DNA of 12,069 nucleotides from Thalassiosira profunda. Taxonomy: Eukaryota > Bacillariophyta > Thalassiosirophyceae > Thalassiosirales > Thalassiosiraceae. The position numbers and the translations under genes are program-made. A model generated the notes under the pieces. The model made no database searches. It was not told where the DNA came from and worked only from the letters and a program-made list of their open reading frames with translations. This document shows positions 1-7,537 of this stretch, piece by piece (the first letter of the stretch is position 1; every line of letters begins with the position of its first letter). Where the stretch lies: positions 1 through 12,069 of the forward strand of contig JALLAP010000546.1 of NCBI GenBank assembly GCA_036939355.1, read 5' to 3'.

Positions 1-83
1 GAGGCCCCACTCACAGTGAAAAGTATCCCCGTGAACGAATACATGGCGCAAACGCGCGACGTCGTCCCTATATCGGAGCACAT
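1..83 (-). CDS. possible 5' end of a gene running off the window
   Basis: An ATG at 83-81 on the minus strand sits in a very good eukaryotic start context (GCCGCC before the ATG). It opens a frame that stays open for 27 codons to the window edge, beginning MCSDIGTTSRVCAMYS and then turning hydrophobic (FTGILFTVSGA), which could be a first membrane segment. A GTGAGT donor-like hexamer lies at about 14-9, so the first exon may end just inside the window, after the residues LFT. I recognise no family. The piece is too short for any functional statement, and chance is a real alternative. If real, it forms a divergent pair with the Nudix gene. Confidence 0.3.
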   Translation of the reverse strand, partial: MCSDIGTTSRVCAMYSFTGILFTVSGA

Positions 84-407
84 GGCGGCCGTCCTGGTTG
101 CGTCTAGGTCGCTGCTGCCGAGCCGATGAGTCTGTGTTCGTTGCCGTTGGTGGAGGCGAGGACCAAAATGGGCGTGATTTTCTGCGTGACTTCAACGGTT
201 GGCAGGCTAAAGGTTCGCGGCCAATCTAACCCAGGCATTATCTAGTAAAATTGGACTTCGGCGCCTGAGAAAGGTCACGCTCGATCGATACCGTGACACA
301 TACGTGGCAGCGTGACGACCCTCGAAACAAAAAGCACCGCCCCAGCCAGGCCAGCGAGCGTTGTGCTTCCCAGCTCCCTCGACTCCAGGGCAACCTTGAC
401 GGGCGGC
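84..407. promoter_or_regulatory. intergenic region upstream of the Nudix gene
   Basis: About 320 bp without a convincing gene. It would contain the 5' leader and promoter of the Nudix gene and, if the minus-strand start at 83 is real, a bidirectional promoter. A CCAAT pentamer is present at 221-225 and an AT-rich patch at about 238-253. The Nudix reading frame stays open upstream of its ATG, to about 312, but contains no earlier ATG. I see no repeat or RNA gene here. Confidence 0.35.
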
Positions 408-1898
408 ATGGCGTCGAATATGGTGGCTGCTCATCGAGGCATGGCGCGAATCGTGGGCGCCTCCCGGAGATTTTACTCTTACGCTCGCGTCGTCCCACAA
501 GTGAGAGGCACACGCAGTGCTGCACCGGCCCTCTCCTACTGCGGTTGCAGAAGTTCATACGCCCATCCAAAATACGCGGCGCCCTCTGCGCCCTCAATAA
601 TACCAAACGCGGGTGCACTGTCGTTCTCCTCCGCTAGCAGATATTCAGCTGCACCTCCCGACTCCGAGCCCGTTGACAAGAGCAAGCGCGGCAAGAGAGT
701 CTGGAAAGCAAATCCCGGAATGATCGACAGCGACGGCGTCGTAAAAGACGAGAAAGGTTCAGTGGCGGGAATTGCAAACGACGACCATCACTGGGAGAGG
801 GCCGTGGACGACGTGCAAGATCGTCGCGTAGTGGACGAGAGTTTGGCTAGGATATGCGAACAGGTATGTGGATCTCTTTGCTTGATCTTTTTTGCAAATG
901 AATTCATTGATTGATAATGTTCATGTATACAACGCATCGAAATGGGTGGCAGGAGCGTCAAGGAGGGAGAATGATGCAAAGCCAGATGGGCGTATTGAGG
1001 GAAGATCCGCACGATGATATGCGTTTGTTGCTGGAGAATTATACCGCAGCTGCCCTGGCCTCGGCCCTGAGAGACCGGGAGGATACGCTGCAACACTGCG
1101 CGACCCTCCTTAAGCACAACCAGCTCGACGAATTGACCGATATCCTCCGTCCGTACGAGCAGCATTTCATCACCCAACGTCGTCACACGAAGGAGAAGAT
1201 GCTGGACTTTCGTGCAGGGTTCGACCGGCACAATATCGAGCTGCTGCGAAAGGGCTTGAACCGCATGCCACGGAGGGTATCGACGGCACATTCCAAGAGG
1301 GCCGCAGTGGTTTTGCCTTTGTGCAACGTGGAGGGGGTGCCCTGCATCCTGTTCGAGAAGCGGAGTCGACAGCTGCGCGCCCATCCCGACGAGGTGTGCT
1401 TGCCCGGGGGCATGGTATCGGAAGAGGGAGACAAATCGATAGTGCAAACTTGCCTGAGAGAAATGGAGGAGGAGATTGGGATCGGACATCGCGCGACAAG
1501 CGTCTTGGGGGTGTTGCGTTGCAATTGGGGAGAGGTGCACCATTTGGTCGGCGTCGCCGTCACCCCCGTCGTTTGCTTTCTTGGGGAGATCGGGGAGACA
1601 GAGCTGAATCCGAATCCTGACGAAGTGGCGGAATGCTTCACAGTCCCATTGGAATCGTTTCTCGACCGCGACAGGTGAGTTATTGTATTGGCGTTGTACG
1701 TTGAATGAGAAACTACCCGTCCACACTCACCTGAGAGCCCCATCCCCCAGGTGGGTCCATAAGAAGCACTATGCGCCGTTCTTTACAGGCGGGCCGCACA
1801 CAATTTGGGGCTTGACTGGCTACATCGTTCATCGATTTGTGATGGACGTGATCGAAGGGTCGTATGACGTTGTATTTGATGACGACGAGCAGCGATAA
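408..1898 (+). CDS. Nudix hydrolase, coenzyme A diphosphatase (NUDT7/NUDT8/NudL) type, three exons
   Basis: Exons are 408-863, 953-1674 and 1751-1898 (predicted 441 aa). The family splits CoA or acyl-CoA into phosphopantetheine and 3',5'-ADP. The signature is clear: residues just before the Nudix box read KRSRQLRAHPDEV then CLPGG (G304-G305), matching the family's RSxxLxxHPGEVxFPGG. The metal-binding end of the box is REMEEEIGI (321-329; E322, E325, E326). After the second intron comes IWGLTG (411-416), another hallmark of this subfamily. The spacing between GG and RE is 15 residues, one more than the 14 I expect for NudL/NUDT8. About 150 residues precede the helical region, starting MASNMVAAHRGMARIVG; this Arg/Ala/Ser-rich, acid-free start suggests mitochondrial import, as for NUDT8. 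ATG 408 is the first ATG of the frame. It is convergent with the ankyrin gene. Precise substrate is inference. Confidence 0.85.
864..952 (+). other. Nudix gene intron 1
   Basis: An 89-bp intron with donor CAG|GTATGT and acceptor GGCAG|GAG. It lies between codons (phase 0). Removing it joins ARICEQ to ERQGGRMM in one frame, whereas reading through meets a stop at 912-914. Confidence 0.85.
1675..1750 (+). other. Nudix gene intron 2
   Basis: A 76-bp intron with donor CAG|GTGAGT and acceptor CCCCCAG|GTG. It splits an arginine codon after its second base. Splicing is needed to reach the conserved IWGLTG segment; reading through ends at the TGA inside the donor site. Confidence 0.85.
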
Positions 1899-1969
1899 AG
1901 GAACTAAAGTGCTAGGAAGATATTGCATCTACAATTTTACCCCTAAAAATAGGTTCTGCGCAATAGACT
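1899..1969. other. 71-bp convergent spacer
   Basis: This holds the 3' ends of both the Nudix gene (+) and the ankyrin gene (-). It is AT-richer than its flanks. No terminator or polyadenylation consensus can be assigned with confidence. The spacer is so short that the two 3' untranslated regions very probably overlap. Confidence 0.5.
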
Positions 1970-3664
1970 TCACCCTTGCAAAGTCTCTGGGTGTGCCAGC
2001 AACAGAAGCCGGACAGCATCAATACATTCTCGGAGATCAACGGTTGCCATGTTTGACTCGAACAGCAAATGAAATGGAAGCTTATTGCACGCATTCCGCT
2101 TTGACACCAGTGAGGGGCAATTCTCCAGCAGGAATGTCACAATGCCGCAGTTGCCTCCTCGGCAGGCATAGTGCAAGAGGGTATTGCCGTTTGCGTCGCA
2201 CTGGCTCCAATCTCCACTTAGCTCCAGCAAGAAGTGCACAACATCAGCTGTGCTGAAACCGCAGGCAATTTGCAGAGGAGCGGCGTATTGACTCAATTCG
2301 TGGACGCCACGAACTTGAACAACAGCTTGCAATGCAGCATTGTTCGCTCGCAGAAGAAGCTTAATGGTGCCTAGAGAAGCACTGTGGTAAAGAGCATGGT
2401 GGAGCAAAAGCCAGCCAATGCGACCTGGTGTGGTCATGGCGTCAGTGTCCCGTGCTTGCTCGATGTATTTCAGCTGGGTCTCCAAGAACGCTGTAGTATC
2501 AACATTCTTGGACCGTCGGGCCCATTTCAGCGGTGTCTTGCCCCGTCTATTGGTTCTTCTGGATCTGACGAGTATGGCGTCGGGGTATGCATCAAACAAG
2601 AGCTTCACTTTGTTGATGTTGCACGTTGGATGATTGCATGCTGCGTGTATCGGTAACATCCCAGCCTGGTCGAACCCTGTGATCAGCGACTCTGGGAATG
2701 CGCATATAAGCATTTGACAAAACTTCGGAGATCTGTATTGGACAGCTAAGTGGATTGGGAGATCACCGTTGTCGTCTCGTTCACGCAGCGACTGGGTGTT
2801 CGTAGATAAGAGGAGGTCAAGAATATCCAAGCATGTGGCCTCATCTAAATCTGGGTTCCCAGAAAGATTGTGGATTGGAAGTTCCCCCCTTCCATCCCGC
2901 ATGATTATAGACCCTGGCCAGAATTCCAGCAACGCCCGCACAAGCCTTGTATCCGTGTCATAGTGTGAGCAAGCTACGTGCAGTGGAGTCCTATTGGATG
3001 CATCGACCCTTCGGAAGGCGTCTGGGTGCGTTTCGAACAAGTACTGGACGATGTCGCTCACAGGACCATCGGTGCGTGAGTGATTCGAGATGATGTGGAT
3101 TGGCGTGACACCAAACTCGTTATTGCCATTGGCCCAGTACGTGTCATCCCGAGCAGGCTCGTCAATCACCAAGGCTTCCGGATATGACTCCACGAGCAAT
3201 CTGACCGTGTCGATGTCCTTGCAATCTCTCATCAAATAGTAGTGCAGAGGCAGCCCCCTATGGACTCCTTCTGAACCCTCGGCTAACCAAACCCCAGCAG
3301 ATACGAGACATAACTTGCGGAGAGCCGACATGTTCTTCTTCATCAAAAATGCAATGATGGGCGGGTCACAGCCTTCGTTTTGGCAAGCTATGTGCAGAGG
3401 ATATGCACTTGTCGGACAATTCTGCGAACAGCCATCTTTGTGACAAAAATTATCGCATACAGTATTGACCGCTTCGGGATACAGGCCCACCAGATATTCA
3501 ACGATGTCCATAGTGATCTTCTCGTTCGTGCATGCTCGGTGCAGGAAGGACGGGCTCGTCTGGGAGGTCGCCTCGAGTGGGAGCAGCCCGATCTTTTGGC
3601 GCAGGGCCTCAAGCGAGAGCTCCTCGGATAGACAGAGCTCTTCGACTTTTTCTACGGATGCCAT
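1970..3664 (-). CDS. ankyrin-repeat protein, about 13 repeats, intronless
   Basis: A single exon of 564 residues. Nearly the whole protein is ankyrin solenoid: the helix-start motif (T/L)Px(H)xA recurs about every 35-45 residues, for example SFLHRAC (39), YPLHIAC (88), TPLHVAC (226), LPIHLAV (302), LPIHAAC (337), APLQIAC (462), LLHYAC (496) and LPFHLLF (529). Between them are helix-two segments of the type IVEYLVGLYPEAV and VRLLVESYPEAL, with the hPEA turn typical of the large diatom ankyrin family. Residues 376-415 look degenerate. No catalytic, membrane or targeting domain is visible, so a cytosolic or nuclear protein-binding scaffold is the reasonable guess. The ATG at 3664 is chosen because the upstream open frame (to 3880, Pro- and Arg-rich) has no other ATG. 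The short N-terminal cap (MASVEKVEEL...) precedes the first repeat. Partner and role are unknown. Confidence 0.85.
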   Translation of the reverse strand: MASVEKVEELCLSEELSLEALRQKIGLLPLEATSQTSPSFLHRACTNEKITMDIVEYLVGLYPEAVNTVCDNFCHKDGCSQNCPTSAYPLHIACQNEGCDPPIIAFLMKKNMSALRKLCLVSAGVWLAEGSEGVHRGLPLHYYLMRDCKDIDTVRLLVESYPEALVIDEPARDDTYWANGNNEFGVTPIHIISNHSRTDGPVSDIVQYLFETHPDAFRRVDASNRTPLHVACSHYDTDTRLVRALLEFWPGSIIMRDGRGELPIHNLSGNPDLDEATCLDILDLLLSTNTQSLRERDDNGDLPIHLAVQYRSPKFCQMLICAFPESLITGFDQAGMLPIHAACNHPTCNINKVKLLFDAYPDAILVRSRRTNRRGKTPLKWARRSKNVDTTAFLETQLKYIEQARDTDAMTTPGRIGWLLLHHALYHSASLGTIKLLLRANNAALQAVVQVRGVHELSQYAAPLQIACGFSTADVVHFLLELSGDWSQCDANGNTLLHYACRGGNCGIVTFLLENCPSLVSKRNACNKLPFHLLFESNMATVDLRECIDAVRLLLLAHPETLQG

Positions 3665-4162
3665 CGTGGGATGCTGCGTATGGGAGCGCGGAGAGTGGGA
3701 GGGTGCCGCGCCAGCGGGGGGCGGTGGCGGTGGAGTTGGAGAGGAGCAGCGGAGCCGGAGGCCGGAGGCGGAAATCTCGATCCGTCCCTCCTTCTCTTCC
3801 TCACTCTTCCTGCCTCGTCTTCCCCAAACGACAAAGCAACAACAAGTCTCCGCCAGGGCGGTCAATTCTAGAAGCAGCACTGGTGAAACGAGACACTCAA
3901 TCCAAACGTTAACTCTTTCTTATTGTTTATCCAAAGAATGGCTAGCATACCGGTGCCTTCATGCGCTTTAGCAGATTTGCATCACGACACCGCCTACCCA
4001 GAGGACGCATCAAGTGGACTTCCCGTTATTGATGCGCACCCTTCCCAAAGCTCCCACGAGCTTCCGATACCAAACAATTTACACCCTTCGTGCGCGAGAA
4101 AGTGTTCCTCGCAACCTCGTGTAAATTGCTTCTCCTTCCCACGCTTCCACCCCTCGCCGAGC
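3665..4162. promoter_or_regulatory. intergenic region between two minus-strand genes
   Basis: About 500 bp containing, in transcription order on the minus strand, the 3' untranslated region of the plastid rod gene (with the hairpin listed separately), then the promoter and 5' leader of the ankyrin gene. The leader near 3785-3834 is strongly purine-rich on the transcribed-sense strand (CT-rich on +). A GC-rich segment with GCCGGAG repeats lies at 3745-3775. Minus-strand translation stays open to 3880, but with no ATG before 3664. I see no separate gene. Confidence 0.45.
4072..4131 (-). promoter_or_regulatory. nested stem-loop in the 3' untranslated region of the rod gene
   Basis: CAATTTACAC at 4075-4084 is the exact reverse complement of GTGTAAATTG at 4119-4128. 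One mismatch further out, two more pairs extend the arms to 4072 and 4131. Inside, GCGAG (4094-4098) pairs with CTCGC (4108-4112) around a 9-base loop. It starts about 32 bases after the rod gene stop codon. It could mark mRNA 3'-end formation or stability; a role is inference. Confidence 0.5.
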
Positions 4163-7100
4163 TTACTGGTTGTAGTTCTTGAGGAAGTCCAAAGTCTCGG
4201 CGCTAACAGTCTCCGCCGCCAGCTTCTTTCCACCACTCTCTCCGCCCTTCACGGCACCGAGCGCAGCTTCCCCAGACTTGGCCGCGGGAGCAGGAACAGG
4301 GGCAGGCACGGGAGCAGGAGGAGCAGGTTCCGGCTTCGGTGCCGGGGCGGGCTCAACGGGCGCGGGCGGAGCCGGTGCGGGGGCCGGAGGGGTCTCGACC
4401 TTCTTCTCGACCGGTGCGGGCTTCGGAGCCGGGGCTGGCTTGGGGGCAGCCTCCTTCTTCTTAGCGGCTTCCGCCTTCGCGGCTTCAGCAGCAGCCTTCT
4501 TTTCGGCGGCGGCTAATCGATGGGGCCAAATCAATGAACAATTTAGTGTGCTGAACGCGCCACAATGACGTATGTTGCAGGGACTCACCCTTCTCCGCAG
4601 CCTCCTTCTTTGCCGCCTGTTCCTTTGCGGCGGCCTCCTTCCTCTCCGCGGCGGCCTTAGCTGCGATTCATTGGAATTGAGTATGAGAGGGCGAAGTGGC
4701 AATAAGGCCCTTTCGTTCGAACCAGAGAAACTCACCAGCTGCCTCCTTCTTCTCCGCAGCGGCCTTGGCTGCAATCATGATAGACGGTGAATGTTAGAGT
4801 AATGTTCAAACAGATGACATCTAAGGCAAATCCAAAACGAAACGTTGCGTACCATCAGCCTCCTTCTTGGCCGCCGCAGCCGCCGCCTTGTCCTCGCTGC
4901 TCTTCGGAGCACTCTTCGCCGCCTCCTTGGCCGCCGCACGCTTCGCAGCGGCTATGGTGATGAGATGCGAGACGTTTTGTGAGTGAATGAAAGTTGCAAA
5001 TTGCACACCAATGACCTGTGGGTTGTGATGTGGCTGCGCATTGAGTCATCACTGCCCAGCCATGCGAACTGATTGTGCGGCAAGTCAACTGCGCTTCCTT
5101 CATAGATTGTTTCAATTGGTCCCCCAATTACAATAGCACCCCTCCGTGCATTGGCACTTCCGTAATACGTCTCCTCCATTGAGTCTTACCTTCCTCCTTC
5201 GCCTTAGCGGCGGCAGCAGCAGCTAGGATTTGGGGCAGAAGGATTCAATGTGAGATGCAGGGTTCATTCCCAAGGATCGGTTGACAATTTTGTGTGCTTA
5301 CCTTCCTCCTTCTTCAGCGCAGCGGCCTTAGCGTCAGCCTCTGTTAGATGGCAATGAATGTGAGAACAATAGTGCGATAATGTCAAGCGTTAGAGATTGA
5401 GAACGGACCTTTCTTCTCGGCAGCTGCCTTGGCTGTGTATGTTGAATGGTTAGAGCACGTGGGTTAGAGGAACGTTCCGAGTGACAGCTAATAAAAAACC
5501 CGCAGATACGCACCATCTGCTTCCTTCTTCGCGGCCGCAGCGACCTCTGTACATAGGTAAATACGAGAGAGGTGAGAGTGGGATCAAAATGGTACAACTC
5601 GAAGGAATGAATCAAACGTACTCTTCTCAGCCGCCGCCTTGGCGGCATCCTCCTTCGCCTGAGCCGCCGCCTTGGCGTCCGCCTCCCGCTTTGCCGCGGC
5701 GGCAGCCTTCTTCTCGGCTCCGCTGCTCTTCGCGTCCTCGGCCGCCTTAGCCTTTGCCTGAGCGGCGGCCTCCTTGCGCGCAGCCGCATCAGCCTTCGCC
5801 TGAGCCGCCTTTGCCTCGCGAGCCTCGGCATTCGCCTTCGCCTGGGCAGCCTTCTCCGCCCGCTTCTCCTCCGGGCTCTTCTTCGCCTGCGCCGCCTTCT
5901 CCGCGGCCTGGGCAGCGGCCTGGGCCTTCTTCTCCTCAATCTTTGCGAGGCGCGCTGATCGACAGAAAAGGTCATTATGAGTTGCTGCCCTCGATAACTG
6001 AACACTCTAGCAAAGGTTGCACGTACCCTTGTTGGCCTCGGCGGCCTTTTCGACCCGCTCGGCTTCGGCGGCAGCTGTGATCAATAGAAAAGGTCAGTCA
6101 TAAAATGCTCTCCTTGACAGAACTCTCAGCAAAGGTTTGACGTACCCTTCTTCTCCGCAGCGGCCTTCTTGGCGGCGGCACGCTCCTGCTTGGCGCTCAG
6201 GACGGCATCCGAGTCAAGGTTGTACCCCTTGGGCTCCCTAATGAATGACTTCTTGGCCCCGATCGTCGCGGCCTTGGGGGCGGCCTTGGTCGCAGCGACC
6301 TTGGGCGCGGACGGCGCCGCGGGGAGGCTGGGAAGGCTGAGCTCCGACCCCGAGAGGGAGGCGGTCACGGCGACGCCGAGGGCTCCGGCAGCAGCACCAA
6401 GGAATCCCTGCGTTGACAAACGAGCAGAGAGGAATGCAATGGGTCAGAGATGGGTCACTGGAGAGATGCAACGAGCTTTCTCTTCGTCTCATCATGATGT
6501 GCATATCATGTGCACTTTGTGCATATCACGTGAACAGTGGTGTAAAGAGCTGAACTGCAATTGCGACAACTCAATCCGGAGCGCACACTGCACATTGCCA
6601 CCCCAATCCAACTAAACATCGACTGCACCGACTCACCAAAGCACCCGCCACTCCGCCGGCATCGACCTCCGCATTCGCCGCGGCCTTCTTCTTGGCCGCC
6701 TCCTTCGCCGCGATCTCCTGCTGAATCGCCTCGCGACGGGCGGCAGTCTTCCCGAGGGNTCTTCTTGGCCGCCTCCTTCGCCGCGATCTCCTGCTGAATC
6801 GCCTCGCGACGGGCGGCAGTCTTCCCGAGGGCACCACGGGCACCCGCAAGAAGCGCCACGGGCGCCACAAGAAGGGGCGCCGCGCCTAGGGCCACTCCCA
6901 CCGGTCCGGCGTTGGGATCCTTAGAGGCAGCCACCACCTTCTTGGCCGGGGGAGGGGGCACCACCTTGGGCTCCACTTTCTTCCGCTGGGGGCGCTCGGG
7001 CTGCTTCTTCGGCGCGGGGGGCGCCTTGGGAGCCGGGGCCGGCTTGGGCGCAGGGGCCGGCTTGGGAGCAGGGGCGGGCCTCTCCTTCTTAGCGGGCCTC

Positions 7101-7444
7101 TCCTTTTTGGCCACAGGCGCGGGCTTCGGCGCCGGGGCCGGAGCCGGGATGTCGATGTCGCCCAGATCGACGTACTTCTCCTTCTTTCCGCGCTTCGCGG
7201 GCTTCGTCTCCGCCACGACCGGCGCGGGCGCCGGAGCCGGGGCCGGGGCCGCCTTGGACTTCTTCGCGGGCTTGCCCCGCTTGGGCTCGTCGCTCAGCAG
7301 CCGCGCCTCGAGGTCGTCGAGCGCATAAAGCTGGGTGGGGGCGGCGGCGCGGCGGACGGCGAGGCTCGGGCCGACGCCGAACGCGGACACGTCGACGGCG
7401 GCGCTGGCCGCGATGGCGGCGACGATGGCGGCGGAGAACTTCAT
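4163..7444 (-). CDS. plastid-targeted Ala/Lys/Pro-rich rod protein, 12 exons
   Basis: Exons from the start: 7444-6637, 6407-6146, 6074-6027, 5954-5622, 5546-5514, 5432-5409, 5340-5302, 5222-5190, 4951-4853, 4768-4736, 4660-4589, 4512-4163. With the suspected assembly duplication in exon 1 removed the frame is continuous, giving 686 residues. Residues 1-21 are a signal peptide ending VDVSA, followed by FGVGPSLAVRR and TQLYA, a typical diatom plastid presequence. Residues 55-175 are a Lys-rich and Pro-Ala disordered stretch. Hydrophobic segments lie at about 181-206 and 239-263. Residues 315-590 form an Ala/Lys/Glu/Gln helical rod. A Pro-Ala-Lys region follows, ending in the hydrophilic tail LDFLKNYNQ. 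Introns 2-11 are all phase 1. I do not recognise the family. A structural or tethering protein of the plastid interior or thylakoid is inference. No enzyme motif is visible. Splice sites are my reading, supported by frame continuity across all junctions. Confidence 0.75.
4513..6145 (-). repeat. array of nine symmetric 1-1 cassette exons and their introns
   Basis: Introns 2-11 of the rod gene lie at 6075-6145, 5955-6026, 5547-5621, 5433-5513, 5341-5408, 5223-5301, 4952-5189, 4769-4852, 4661-4735 and 4513-4588. Each begins after the first base of a codon. The enclosed exons are 48, 333, 33, 24, 39, 33, 99, 33 and 72 nt, all multiples of three. Every cassette encodes Ala/Lys-rich helix such as AKAAAEKK. 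Acceptors end in CAG or TAG; donors are GTACGT, GTGCGT, GTCCGT, GTAAGC, GTAAGA, GTACGC and GTGAGT, the GTCCGT donor of intron 6 being the weakest. Confidence 0.75.
6498..6532. repeat. 15-bp direct repeat in intron 1 of the rod gene
   Basis: TGTGCATATCATGTG at 6498-6512 recurs as TGTGCATATCACGTG at 6518-6532, one mismatch and 20 bp apart. The second copy contains the palindrome CACGTG, and the first runs into GTGCAC. It lies in the 229-bp first intron (6408-6636). A transcription-factor site pair is possible but unproven. Confidence 0.5.
6687..6831. repeat. exact 72-bp direct repeat separated by one N (probable assembly join)
   Basis: 6687-6758 and 6760-6831 are identical, with a single N at 6759. 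Both encode the same 24 codons (around GKTAARREAIQQEIAAKEAA) of rod-gene exon 1. The odd base shifts the frame. Removing one copy plus the N restores a frame of exactly 245 codons up to the exon 1 donor, as expected if two contig ends were joined without merging their overlap. Confidence 0.9.
7035..7111 (-). repeat. 18-bp tandem repeats encoding six-residue units
   Basis: On the plus strand a GGGGCCGGCTTGGGCGCA-type unit repeats at 7035-7052 and 7053-7070. A second 18-bp unit, GGGCCTCTCCTTCTTAGC, repeats at 7076-7093 and, with changes, at 7094-7111. On the coding strand they give PAPKPA and KKERPA hexapeptides, in keeping with expansion of the disordered Pro/Ala/Lys region by in-frame slippage. 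Confidence 0.7.
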
Positions 7445-7537
7445 GGTTTTGTAAGGTCGTGGCGCTCCGAAATGTGGCCCTACGAGGGAAGGTGCTGCTG
7501 CAAGCGTGCGGTGGAGGGAGTTGGGAGTTGCTGCTCA

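Noticed and set aside
312..407. Earlier start for the Nudix protein
   Set aside because: The open frame upstream of 408 begins at a GTG and contains no ATG; the ATG at 408 gives a plausible mitochondrial presequence.
788..1743. Long minus-strand open frames opposite the Nudix gene
   Set aside because: The plus strand carries the Nudix box and family motifs with correct splice sites; the antisense frames have no recognisable domain.
3665..3880. N-terminal extension of the ankyrin protein with a hexaproline stretch
   Set aside because: The open frame starts at a GTG and has no ATG before 3664; composition looks like GC-rich 5' leader, so the start at 3664 is preferred.
3923..4516. Plus-strand open frame with Arg/Gly/Ser-rich low complexity
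   Set aside because: Antisense shadow of the Pro-Ala-rich last exon of the rod gene plus its 3' untranslated region; no start context or domain.
5334..6005. Arginine-rich open frame on the minus strand over the long cassette exon
   Set aside because: It is the shadow of the Ala/Lys frame of exon 4 in another phase and runs through several introns. The Ala/Lys frame has consistent splice sites and composition on both sides.
6912..7328. Plus-strand Gly/Ala/Phe-rich open frame
   Set aside because: Complementary reading of the Pro-Ala-Lys exon 1; repeats in the sense strand create it.
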